A stretch of DNA of 64,000 bases from an uncultured Bacteroidota bacterium (GTDB lineage: Bacteria; Bacteroidota; Bacteroidia; Flavobacteriales; BACL11), in assembly GCA_902587125.1 (NCBI GenBank), contig CACIJW010000006.1, positions 26,731-90,730 of the forward strand. The letters are read 5' to 3'. A model generated the notes under the pieces. It did no database searches. It saw only the letters and a list, made by a program, of their open reading frames with translations, and was not told the origin of the DNA. Each line of letters opens with the position of its first letter. The stretch's first letter is position 1. The position numbers were made by a program, and so were the translations under genes. Of the stretch, positions 36,555 through 44,756 are shown one piece after another.

Positions 36555-38756
36555 ATGAGAATATTTACAATTGCGGTATTGTTTTTAGTTAGTAACATAA
36601 ATTATGCCCAAATCCAAAATGATACAATTAAATTAAATCGTTTGCTGAAAGAGCTTGAAATAAATGCATCTCTAGCAGACAAAAAAACCCCTATTTCTTT
36701 TACAAACATCAAAAAAATTGAAATTGACAAAATTAATTTTGGAAAAGACATTCCATATGTAATAGAAAACACTCCCTCGATTGTAAGCTCATCAGATGCT
36801 GGTACAGGCATCGGTTATACAAATTTCAGATTAAGAGGAAGTGATCAAACAAGAATAAATGTTACCATAAACGGTATCCCAATAAATGACTCTGAAAGTC
36901 AGGGTGTTTGGTGGGTAAATATGCCTGATTTAGTTAGCTCAGTTGACGAAATACAAATTCAAAGAGGAGTAGGAACTTCAACAAACGGAGCTTCAGCCTT
37001 TGGTGGAACAATTAATTTAAAAACAAACACAATTAACCCATTACCATATTTTAACTCAAGAAATACAATTGGATCCTTTAATACTTTTAAAAGAAGTGCA
37101 AGCTTTGGAACTGGAAATATAAACGGGTTTTCTTTTGACGGTAGAATATCAAAAGTAAATTCTGACGGATATATTGATAGAGCTACAGCAGACTTGGAAT
37201 CCTATTATCTTTCTGCTAACTATGTTGGAGATGATGAAATCATTAACATTATAAACTTTAAAGGTAATGAGGTTACTTATCAAGCATGGTACGGTGTGCC
37301 AAAAAATTATTTGGAAAATGATTCTTTAAGAACATATAATTATTACACTTACAAAAATGAAATTGATAACTACACTCAAGACCATTATCAACTACACTAC
37401 AAAAAGCAGCTAAATAGCGGCAGATATTTCAATTTTTCTGTTCACCATACTTTAGGTGCAGGCTACTACGAGCAGGAAAAATTAAATGAAAGTTTATCAG
37501 ACTACGGCTTATCAGATTTATATTTTGAAAATGATACTGTTTCAACTACTAATTTGGTCAGAAGAAAGTGGCTAGACAATGATTTTACTGGTGCTATATA
37601 TTCCTTTGAGAACTCATTAGATAAAGCTAAATTAATTTTAGGTGGTAGTTATAATATTTACAGAGGAAAACATTTTGGAAATGTAATCTGGTCTCAATTT
37701 ATGTCTGATGGTTCATATCCACACAGATACTACAACAATAAATCTACAAAAACAGATAATAATGTATATGCAAAAATCAATTATGAATTTAATCAAAGTG
37801 TAAGCATGTTTGTCGACGTTCAATCAAGAAATATTTCATATGATTTTGAAGGCTATGACGAGGATAATACATCATTAACAAACCTTAATCAAAAGCTTAA
37901 TTTTTTGAATCCCAAGATTGGGATCAACTTTGATAACAATGATAAAAGAACTTATTTATATTTTGGAAAAGCAGAGAAAGAGCCTAGCAGAAATGACTAT
38001 GTTGACAGTGAATATAATAATTACCCAAAAAGTGAAAAACTTTACAATGTTGAACTTGGACATGAAATCAAAAACTCTGCTTCGATGATTTCTATCAACG
38101 GATATTTTATGTACTACGAAGATCAACTCGTTAATACTGGTAAACTGAATGATGTAGGTGCATACATAAGAACAAATGTAGATGAATCCTACAGAACTGG
38201 AGTTGAAATTTCTGCTATATCTAATTTTGGAAATGGATTTCTTTTTAATGGGTCATTATCAATCAGTGACAACAAAATTACTAGATATGATGAATATGTC
38301 GACAATTGGGATCCACCATATGAACAAACTATTGTTACTCATGAAAATGTAGATTTAGCATTTTCTCCAAACATCATATATTCTTCAACATTTGAAAAAA
38401 TATTTAATAATGGAATAGAAATCGCATTAAACTCAAAATATGTTGGTGAGCAATTTATTGACAACACCTCATCAGATGAAAGAAAATTAGATGATTATTT
38501 TGTAAACAACTTGATTTTAAGTTACAATATCAATTTTTTTAATTTTTCTAATTCAAAAATTACATTAATTGTTAACAATATTTTTGATGAACTGTATGCA
38601 AATAACGCATGGACTTACAGATACTATTCTGAGGGTTATGACCCAAGAGCTGATGACCCCTACACAAATTTAAATAGTGATAATAGTTATAGTATGAGTG
38701 CTTACTTCCCACAAGCTGGTAGAAATTACATGTTGAGTTTGAATATTGGACTTTAA
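36555..38756 (+). CDS. TonB-dependent receptor, probably for thiamine
   Basis: A 733-residue outer-membrane receptor. Signal peptide ends near residue 18 (NYAQ). The plug domain includes FRLRGSDQTRINVTINGIP (about residue 93) and ISDSES-like loop residues, then QIQRGVGTSTNGASAFGG, the usual plug end, and a beta-barrel closing with YMLSLNIGL. No carboxypeptidase-like domain is present. The TPP riboswitch directly upstream makes thiamine, its phosphates or a precursor the likely ligand; this is inference from regulation. Confidence 0.93.
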   Translation: MRIFTIAVLFLVSNINYAQIQNDTIKLNRLLKELEINASLADKKTPISFTNIKKIEIDKINFGKDIPYVIENTPSIVSSSDAGTGIGYTNFRLRGSDQTRINVTINGIPINDSESQGVWWVNMPDLVSSVDEIQIQRGVGTSTNGASAFGGTINLKTNTINPLPYFNSRNTIGSFNTFKRSASFGTGNINGFSFDGRISKVNSDGYIDRATADLESYYLSANYVGDDEIINIINFKGNEVTYQAWYGVPKNYLENDSLRTYNYYTYKNEIDNYTQDHYQLHYKKQLNSGRYFNFSVHHTLGAGYYEQEKLNESLSDYGLSDLYFENDTVSTTNLVRRKWLDNDFTGAIYSFENSLDKAKLILGGSYNIYRGKHFGNVIWSQFMSDGSYPHRYYNNKSTKTDNNVYAKINYEFNQSVSMFVDVQSRNISYDFEGYDEDNTSLTNLNQKLNFLNPKIGINFDNNDKRTYLYFGKAEKEPSRNDYVDSEYNNYPKSEKLYNVELGHEIKNSASMISINGYFMYYEDQLVNTGKLNDVGAYIRTNVDESYRTGVEISAISNFGNGFLFNGSLSISDNKITRYDEYVDNWDPPYEQTIVTHENVDLAFSPNIIYSSTFEKIFNNGIEIALNSKYVGEQFIDNTSSDERKLDDYFVNNLILSYNINFFNFSNSKITLIVNNIFDELYANNAWTYRYYSEGYDPRADDPYTNLNSDNSYSMSAYFPQAGRNYMLSLNIGL

Positions 38757-38778
38757 TATTTCAAAATAACTACATTTG
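38746..38778 (+). promoter_or_regulatory. Candidate promoter for DUF4290-murA, leaderless
   Basis: TTG at 38746-38748 and TACATTTG at 38771-38778 are separated by 22 bases, matching the Bacteroidota -33/-7 arrangement. The -7 box ends only five bases before the ATG at 38784, so the mRNA should begin at or next to the start codon. Confidence 0.5.
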
Positions 38779-38783
38779 CATTC

Positions 38784-39383
38784 ATGCAATATAACACAAC
38801 AAGAGAAAAACTCATCAAGCCTGAATACGGTAGGCATATCCAAAAAATGGTTCAACATGCAATGACACTAAGCTCAAAAGAAGAGAGAACTAAGTGTGCA
38901 AAAGCAATTGTAAGTTTTTTGGTTCAGTCGAACAATGTGTCTGCAAAGAATATTGAGGAAGCTGAAAAAAAATATTGGAACCAGATTCACATAATCTCTG
39001 ATTTCAAATTAGATGTGGATTCTAAATACCCTCTACCTGAAATGGAAAAGCTTGCTGAAAAACCAAAAAAATTATCATATCCAATAAGAAATATTCAATT
39101 TTCGTTTTATGGGCTATCTATTGAAAAGATGATAAAAAAAGCGATTGAAACAACTGATGAAAAAGAAAAACAATCAATAGTATGTATGACTGCTAACCAC
39201 ATGAAAAAGGCATACCTTTCTTTTAATAAAGATTCTGTTGATAACAAAACTATCTTGTCCCACTTAAAGATTTTGTCCAAGGGACAACTATCTGTTCCTG
39301 AGGATTTTGATTTTATTGAATCAAAATCTGTAAACAAAAACAAAAAACCGATTTACAAAAAGAAATTCAAAAAGAGAAAATGA
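38784..39383 (+). CDS. DUF4290 family protein
   Basis: A 199-residue protein of DUF4290, a Bacteroidota family without known function. It opens with MQYNTTREKLIKPEYGRHIQ, typical of the family, is mostly helical and charged, and ends in a lysine/arginine-rich tail (KKPIYKKKFKKRK) that could contact nucleic acid. It overlaps murA by four bases (ATGA) and is regularly found in this position, so a link to cell-wall growth is possible but unproven. Confidence 0.88.
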   Translation: MQYNTTREKLIKPEYGRHIQKMVQHAMTLSSKEERTKCAKAIVSFLVQSNNVSAKNIEEAEKKYWNQIHIISDFKLDVDSKYPLPEMEKLAEKPKKLSYPIRNIQFSFYGLSIEKMIKKAIETTDEKEKQSIVCMTANHMKKAYLSFNKDSVDNKTILSHLKILSKGQLSVPEDFDFIESKSVNKNKKPIYKKKFKKRK

Positions 39384-40690
39384 ATTCTTTTAAAATCCAA
39401 GGTGGAACAAGTCTGAGTGGTACTATAACTCCCCAAGGTGCCAAGAACGAAGCACTTCAAATAATTTGTGCTGTTCTTTTGACTGGCGAAAAAATAACTA
39501 TTAAAAATGTTCCTGATATAAGAGATATTCGTGTCTTGATTGATCTAATTAAAAAATTTGGTGTTGAGGTTAATCAACTCAGTAGAAATGATTTTGAGTT
39601 TAAATCTGAAAATGTAAATCTCAATTTCATGCAATCAGATGAGTTTTATGTACTCAGTACAAAAATTAGAGGTTCCATTATGATAATGGGGCCACTATTA
39701 GCAAGATTTCAGAAAGCATATATTCCTCGCCCTGGTGGTGATAAAATAGGAAGAAGAAGATTGGATACGCACTTCATTGGTTTCGAAAAATTAGGCGCAA
39801 AATTCTCATATGATGATGAGAAAAAATTCTACAGTGTTAAGGCTTCAAAAATAAAAGGTAATGAAATTCTTTTGGATGAGGCTTCAGTTACAGGAACAGC
39901 TAATATTTTGATGGCCTCAGTGCTTTGTGAAGGAACCACCAAAATATATAATGCAGCTTGTGAGCCATATCTACAGCAATTATGCAGGATGCTAAATAAT
40001 ATGGGAGCAAAAATCAGTGGAATAGGCTCTAATCTATTAACTATTATTGGAGTTCATAAATTGAATGGCTGTACACATAAAATTCTACCAGACATGATTG
40101 AAATAGGTTCATTTATTGGACTTGCTGCCATAACTAAATCTGAACTGAGAATTAAAGATGTTAGTGTAAAAAATCTTGGAATTATTCCTTCTGTGTTCAA
40201 AAAATTAGGAATTAATTTAGAAATCAGTGGCGATGATATTATTGTAAAAAAGCAAAACAGCTATGAAGTTGAAAATTTTATTGATGGGTCTATTCTAACA
40301 ATCTCTGATGCTCCATGGCCTGGATTTACACCTGATTTAATTAGCATCATCCTTGTTGTAGCCACTCAGGCTAAAGGATCGGTTTTAATACACCAAAAAA
40401 TGTTTGAATCTAGACTCTTTTTTGTTGATAAACTTATAGAAATGGGCGCAAAAATCATTTTATGTGATCCACATAGAGCTACAGTGATCGGACTTGAACA
40501 AAAATCTAAACTCAAAGGTACAGTAATGACATCTCCAGACATAAGAGCAGGTGTAGCGTTACTCATTGCTGCATTGTCTGCTAAAGGAACCAGTATTATT
40601 CATAACGTAGAACAAATAGACAGAGGTTATGAAGATATCGATATAAGATTAAATCAATTAGGAGCAAAAATCAGTAGAATTGATAGTTAG
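39380..40690 (+). CDS. murA: UDP-N-acetylglucosamine 1-carboxyvinyltransferase
   Basis: A 436-residue MurA, catalysing the first committed step of peptidoglycan synthesis. K22 and N23 of the active site are in GAKNEAL. The loop that carries the catalytic, fosfomycin-reactive cysteine in E. coli (C115, in GGCTIG) reads PGGDKIGRRRLDTHF here, so the position is aspartate D121 (codon 39740-39742). Enzymes with Asp here are active but insensitive to fosfomycin. The gene is followed without a gap by the thioredoxin-like gene. Confidence 0.97.
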   Translation: MNSFKIQGGTSLSGTITPQGAKNEALQIICAVLLTGEKITIKNVPDIRDIRVLIDLIKKFGVEVNQLSRNDFEFKSENVNLNFMQSDEFYVLSTKIRGSIMIMGPLLARFQKAYIPRPGGDKIGRRRLDTHFIGFEKLGAKFSYDDEKKFYSVKASKIKGNEILLDEASVTGTANILMASVLCEGTTKIYNAACEPYLQQLCRMLNNMGAKISGIGSNLLTIIGVHKLNGCTHKILPDMIEIGSFIGLAAITKSELRIKDVSVKNLGIIPSVFKKLGINLEISGDDIIVKKQNSYEVENFIDGSILTISDAPWPGFTPDLISIILVVATQAKGSVLIHQKMFESRLFFVDKLIEMGAKIILCDPHRATVIGLEQKSKLKGTVMTSPDIRAGVALLIAALSAKGTSIIHNVEQIDRGYEDIDIRLNQLGAKISRIDS

Positions 40691-41203
40691 ATGAAAAAGA
40701 TAAGCCTTCTTGTTATCAGTACTTTCTTTGTAGTTCAATTATGCAACTCTCAAGTTGTTGGTACTAACATTGGCAATATTGCACCTGAGCTAAAATACAA
40801 AAACCCAGATGGAGAGATGATGAGCTTATCTACCCTTCGAGGGAAAATAGTACTAATTGATTTTTGGGCATCTTGGTGTAAACCCTGTCGAATTGAAAAC
40901 CCGAATATTGTTAGTGCTTATGAAAAATATAAAAACACCTCTTTCAAATATGGAGAAAAGTTTGAGGTATACAGTGTTTCCTTAGATAAGTCAAAAAAAA
41001 GCTGGCAAGAAGCGATACTGAAGGACAAATTAAGCTGGGAATTTCATGTTTCTGATTTAGGTGGCTGGCAGTCTAAAGGAGCTAGACTATATTCTGTTAG
41101 AAGTATTCCAACAAATCTAATAATTGACAAAGACGGTAAAATACTGGCTAAAAATTTGAAAGGAGCAAGACTACACAGATTTTTAGAGGGATTGAAAAAA
41201 TAG
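40691..41203 (+). CDS. TlpA-like periplasmic thioredoxin-family protein
   Basis: A 170-residue exported thioredoxin-fold protein. A signal peptide covers residues 1-20 (ending LCNSQ), and the redox motif is WCKPC (C63, C66) after DFWAS. The cis-proline loop is RSIPTNL. Such proteins reduce disulfides or peroxides in the periplasm; the DsbD encoded at 55422 could reduce it. The ATG is directly next to the murA stop, so it is in the same operon. Confidence 0.92.
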   Translation: MKKISLLVISTFFVVQLCNSQVVGTNIGNIAPELKYKNPDGEMMSLSTLRGKIVLIDFWASWCKPCRIENPNIVSAYEKYKNTSFKYGEKFEVYSVSLDKSKKSWQEAILKDKLSWEFHVSDLGGWQSKGARLYSVRSIPTNLIIDKDGKILAKNLKGARLHRFLEGLKK

Positions 41204-41282
41204 ATCTGATAATTAAATACTGACAAAATGACTGATTGAAGTAATGAGGCAAAGTTTTTGCACAGATTTCAATTAAAAATAA

Positions 41283-41756
41283 ATGGCAAAGAAAAAGAAT
41301 ATAAATAAAAAGGTAGCACAAAAGAAGTTAACATTAAAAGAACAATTAGCTGAGGAAAAAGACAGATACCTGAGGCTCTTCGCTGAATTTGATAATTATA
41401 GAAAAAGAACTACCAAAGAAAGAGTCGAATTATACACGACAGCAGGTCATGATATTATGACATCAATTGTATCCGTAATTGACGATCTTGAGAGATGTAT
41501 TAAATCAAACAACTATGAAGAAGATCATGGCGTTTCACTAATTTTAAAGAAAATGAAGTCAGAAATGGAAAAGAAAGGATTGGTTGAAATAGAAAATCCA
41601 ATTGGTAAAAGTTTGGACACAGATTTCCATGAAGCCATTACTAGTATACCTGCTAAAAGCAAAAAAGATTCTGGAAAAATTATTGATGTAATTGAAAAAG
41701 GTTATAAAATGGGAAATAAAGTTATCAGATTTACAAAGGTTGTTATAGGAAAGTAA
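41283..41756 (+). CDS. grpE: Nucleotide exchange factor GrpE
   Basis: A 157-residue GrpE that releases ADP from DnaK. After a lysine-rich start, the long helix contains [17 protein letters not shown] (about residue 30), and the beta-domain has [15 protein letters not shown] (about 112) and [17 protein letters not shown] at the end. It is one base from dnaJ. dnaK is not in the window. Confidence 0.97.
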   Translation: MAKKKNINKKVAQKKLTLKEQLAEEKDRYLRLFAEFDNYRKRTTKERVELYTTAGHDIMTSIVSVIDDLERCIKSNNYEEDHGVSLILKKMKSEMEKKGLVEIENPIGKSLDTDFHEAITSIPAKSKKDSGKIIDVIEKGYKMGNKVIRFTKVVIGK

Positions 41757-41757
41757 T

Positions 41758-42873
41758 ATGAGTAAAAGAGACTATTATGATGTGTTAGGTGTTTCAAAAT
41801 CTGCTAGCGCAAGTGAAATCAAAAAAGCTTACAGAAAGCTTGCAATAAAATATCATCCTGACAAAAATCCAGGAGATAAGCAAGCTGAAGAAAAGTTTAA
41901 AGAGGCTGCTGAAGCTTATGAAGTTTTAAGTAATGCTGAAAAAAAACAGAGATATGATCAATTTGGACATGCAGGAATGGGAGGAGCTGGAGGCTTTGGT
42001 GGAGGAATGAGCATGGATGATATATTTAGCCAATTTGGAGATATTTTTGGAGGAGGGTCTCCATTTGACTCGTTCTTTGGCGGAAGCTCTAGTAGAGGAA
42101 AAAGAATAATCAAAGGATCTAATCTGAGAATCAGAATAAAATTAGGTCTCAAAGAAATTAATAGTGGCGTTAAGAAAAAAATCAAAGTTGACAGACTAGT
42201 GAATGCTGAAAATGTAACCTTTAAAACATGCCCTGTTTGTAATGGCTCAGGTCAAGTAACAAGGGTCAGCAATACAATACTGGGTCAAATGCAAACCTCA
42301 ACAACTTGCAATAATTGCAATGGTATAGGCAAAGTTATAGACAATAAGCCAGCTGGAGCAGATCATAACGGCCAGGTTAAAAAAAGTGAAACTGTTGAGA
42401 TTAATATTCCTGCAGGAGTTGAAGATGGGATGCAACTAAAAGTTAGTGGTAAAGGTAATGCTGCTCCATTTGACGGAATAAATGGAGATATGCTAGTCCT
42501 GATTTCTGAGGAGGAACATGATAAATTCATCAGAGATGGGCAAAACATTCACTGTGAAGAATTTATCAGTATCAGTGAGGCCGTTTTAGGAACATCAAAA
42601 GAAATTGAAACAATAGGTGGTAAAGTAAGAATTAAGATAGATTCTGGAATTCAAAGTGGAAAAGTCTTAAGACTAAAAGGCAAAGGATTACCTAGCGTAA
42701 ATAATTATGGAAACGGTGACTTACTTGTTCATTTGAATATATGGACTCCAAAAAAATTATCAAAAGATCAAACAAAGTTTTTTGAAAAAAACCTTAAAGA
42801 CAAAAATTTTTCGCCTGCACCAAAAAAGAACGAAAAGAACTTTTTCGAAAAATTGAAGGACGTTTTTAGCTAA
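41758..42873 (+). CDS. dnaJ: Chaperone DnaJ with reduced zinc domain
   Basis: A 371-residue DnaJ. The J domain has HPD at 33-35; a Gly/Phe region spans about 70-115. Only two of the four CxxCxGxG repeats are present: CPVCNGSG (from C158) and CNNCNGIG (from C184). These are repeats 2 and 3, which make zinc site II; repeats 1 and 4, which make site I, are replaced by VNAENV and KPAGADHNG. The loss is paired and thus consistent with a lineage form, not decay. The C-terminal substrate domains are complete. Probably in one transcript with grpE. Confidence 0.97.
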   Translation: MSKRDYYDVLGVSKSASASEIKKAYRKLAIKYHPDKNPGDKQAEEKFKEAAEAYEVLSNAEKKQRYDQFGHAGMGGAGGFGGGMSMDDIFSQFGDIFGGGSPFDSFFGGSSSRGKRIIKGSNLRIRIKLGLKEINSGVKKKIKVDRLVNAENVTFKTCPVCNGSGQVTRVSNTILGQMQTSTTCNNCNGIGKVIDNKPAGADHNGQVKKSETVEINIPAGVEDGMQLKVSGKGNAAPFDGINGDMLVLISEEEHDKFIRDGQNIHCEEFISISEAVLGTSKEIETIGGKVRIKIDSGIQSGKVLRLKGKGLPSVNNYGNGDLLVHLNIWTPKKLSKDQTKFFEKNLKDKNFSPAPKKNEKNFFEKLKDVFS

Positions 42874-42917
42874 CAAGCTATGGTTTCATATCAACAGGTC
42901 AAATCTTTCATTTTTCA

Positions 42918-42948
42918 TTAAAAAAGCCCAAAAAACAGCTTTTTTTAA
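42918..42948 (+). terminator. Candidate terminator after dnaJ
   Basis: A 10-base inverted repeat, TTAAAAAAGC with GCTTTTTTTAA, surrounds a loop of about ten bases and ends in a run of seven T. It is A/T-rich and so weak, but lies 45 bases after the dnaJ stop in the longest gap of the window. Confidence 0.5.
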
Positions 42949-43057
42949 TACCAATTGGTAGATTTTTCATATAATTTCTTTAATAGATAATCATCTGATA
43001 ATGAGACACATAGATCTTATTTACACAAATAAATGTTAAAAAAGGTGTGTTAATATT

Positions 43058-43088
43058 TTGTTCATGTTAATTGAGAAGTTTATCTTTG
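43058..43088 (+). promoter_or_regulatory. Promoter of the porin-like gene
   Basis: TTG at 43058-43060 and TATCTTTG at 43081-43088 are 20 bases apart, matching the Bacteroidota -33/-7 consensus. The box is followed by GCGCC and the ATG lies 29 bases downstream. This is the best promoter in the window, in keeping with a probably abundant product. Confidence 0.65.
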
Positions 43089-43117
43089 CGCCGTATTAAC
43101 TATTAAAAATTATAATT

Positions 43118-44155
43118 ATGACAAAAGTTTTACGTAACGTCTTAAGCATTGCTTTAGGACTTTTAACTACTGTATCTTTTGCTCAAGACATCAACGTAGA
43201 GTCTAGAACAAGAATAGATATGAGTGGTGATAATGACAGACAATTAACTAACCAAAGAGTTACAACAGGTGTAACTTTCGGTGGTTCTAATTGGGGAATC
43301 TATATGAGTAATGACTTCAACTATACTTTAGGTGTAGATGGAGACCCTACAGCTACAATTTATGAAGCTTACGGTTCTACTGATTTAATGGGTTTTGCTA
43401 ATTTAACTATCGGACGTCAAGCGCTTAACTATGGTTCTGGTGCACTTATGTCAACAAATGACTGGGGTAATGACAGAACTACATGGGACGGTATGAAGTT
43501 TGACTTTAACTTAGATGCAGTATCTGCATCATTAGGTTATGCTAACGTAAACGGTGACATGACTGGTAATGAAGATTACTCTAGGACATGGGTTAACGTA
43601 GCTGGTAACTTTAGTGGTTTTGATGTAAATGTACTTTACATGGACAAGCAATTAGGTGATGCTGATGATTCAGATGCTGCAATGGGTATCGATCTTTCAG
43701 GTGAAATCGCTGGTGCTAACATCATGGCGTCAATCAACTCAGACTATGAGGGTGACAAAATGAACATGTTCGGTCTTACTTACTCAATAAACGACGATAT
43801 GTCTATAATGGTATCGCAAACGTCTTACGACGAAGACAACGATGGTGACTTCGGTATGGCAGGTACTAATATGGACGGAAGTTGGGATGTAACAGGAAAC
43901 CTAGGTTACTTAGCCTCTGGTATGGACGATTTAACTATCGGTCTAAACTATGATATGGGTAGCGTTTCTTTAGGTGCAGCTTTACACACAATTACAGATA
44001 ACAATGATGATGACTATGAGAGATCAGCAACTGAAATAAACTTAGGTTACAGTTTCAGTGATAATGCTGCTTTAGGCATCACTATGATTTCTGATGATAT
44101 GGGTATGGATGCAGATGATACATATACTTATGTAACATTAACAATTACTCCGTAA
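43118..44155 (+). CDS. Porin-like acidic outer-membrane protein
   Basis: A 345-residue predicted beta-barrel. The signal peptide ends near residue 22 (TVSFAQ). Alternating strands rich in Gly, Asp, Asn and Tyr follow, and segments such as LMGFANLTIGRQALNYGSG resemble general porins. Aspartate is very frequent, suggesting a cation-binding or marine-adapted surface. By eye the gene uses more C-ending codons (AAC, GAC, ATC, TTC) than its neighbours, a sign of high expression. A strong promoter and terminator flank it as a single-gene unit. No specific substrate can be assigned. Confidence 0.75.
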   Translation: MTKVLRNVLSIALGLLTTVSFAQDINVESRTRIDMSGDNDRQLTNQRVTTGVTFGGSNWGIYMSNDFNYTLGVDGDPTATIYEAYGSTDLMGFANLTIGRQALNYGSGALMSTNDWGNDRTTWDGMKFDFNLDAVSASLGYANVNGDMTGNEDYSRTWVNVAGNFSGFDVNVLYMDKQLGDADDSDAAMGIDLSGEIAGANIMASINSDYEGDKMNMFGLTYSINDDMSIMVSQTSYDEDNDGDFGMAGTNMDGSWDVTGNLGYLASGMDDLTIGLNYDMGSVSLGAALHTITDNNDDDYERSATEINLGYSFSDNAALGITMISDDMGMDADDTYTYVTLTITP

Positions 44156-44174
44156 TTACATCAATAAATATTTA

Positions 44175-44206
44175 AAAAAAGGCTACTTCTAGTAGCCTTT
44201 TTTTTT
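44175..44206 (+). terminator. Rho-independent terminator after the porin-like gene
   Basis: GGCTAC (44181-44186) pairs with GTAGCC (44192-44197) over a five-base loop, extended by A/T pairs, and ends in a run of T. It starts 20 bases after the stop codon. Confidence 0.9.
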
Positions 44207-44304
44207 GTGACTAACAACAATATGTTAAAAAAAACAAGAAATAATGCGCTCTTAGACAAGTATAATTACTATCTTGCGCTCGATATTAACCAATATATTT
44301 TAAA

Positions 44305-44703
44305 ATGAAAAAATTTATACTTTCAGCAATTTTTGCATTTGCGACAATATTTGCTTCAGCTCAAATAATGGTCGTTGGTACATTTGATAATGATCAAGAA
44401 GAAACTGTAGATAAATTCACTCAAAACATGGGAGTTGGATACATGATATCTGACAAATTTGTAGTAGGTGGAATTAGTAACGGTGACGATTTCGACATCA
44501 TGGGTAGATACCTAGTTAGCGATGATTTATTCGTCCAACTACAAATGCCTACTGAAAACTCTACTGATAACATGGTTTTAGGTGTAGGTTACGGATTTAA
44601 TGTATGGAATATGCTATACATAGAGCCGAACTACTCTATGAACTTAGGAGACAACAATGATGAAGATGGAGAATTTAAAATTGGATTCTCTTTGAGGTTC
44701 TAA
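44305..44703 (+). CDS. Small outer-membrane beta-barrel protein
   Basis: A 132-residue protein with a signal peptide (ends FASAQ, residue 20) and about eight amphipathic strands, closing with EFKIGFSLRF, whose terminal phenylalanine is typical for barrel insertion. It is acidic and resembles the preceding porin-like protein in composition, though I see no direct homology. It ends at a bidirectional terminator shared with alaS. Function unknown. Confidence 0.7.
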   Translation: MKKFILSAIFAFATIFASAQIMVVGTFDNDQEETVDKFTQNMGVGYMISDKFVVGGISNGDDFDIMGRYLVSDDLFVQLQMPTENSTDNMVLGVGYGFNVWNMLYIEPNYSMNLGDNNDEDGEFKIGFSLRF

Positions 44704-44724
44704 TTTACGAAGTTCATATAAACT

Positions 44725-44756
44725 AAAAAAAACCACTAGGAATAGTGGTTTTTTTA
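44725..44756. terminator. Bidirectional terminator between the small barrel gene and alaS
   Basis: AACCACTA (44731-44738) pairs with TAGTGGTT (44743-44750) around GGAA. A-run on the left and T-run on the right let it work on both strands. On the minus strand it includes the end of alaS, whose stop codon lies at 44754-44756. Confidence 0.85.

Noticed and set aside
44272-44280. TATCTTGCG as a promoter for the small barrel gene
   Set aside because: It lacks one T of the TAnnTTTG consensus and has no clear -33 partner; a promoter must exist here but I cannot place it.
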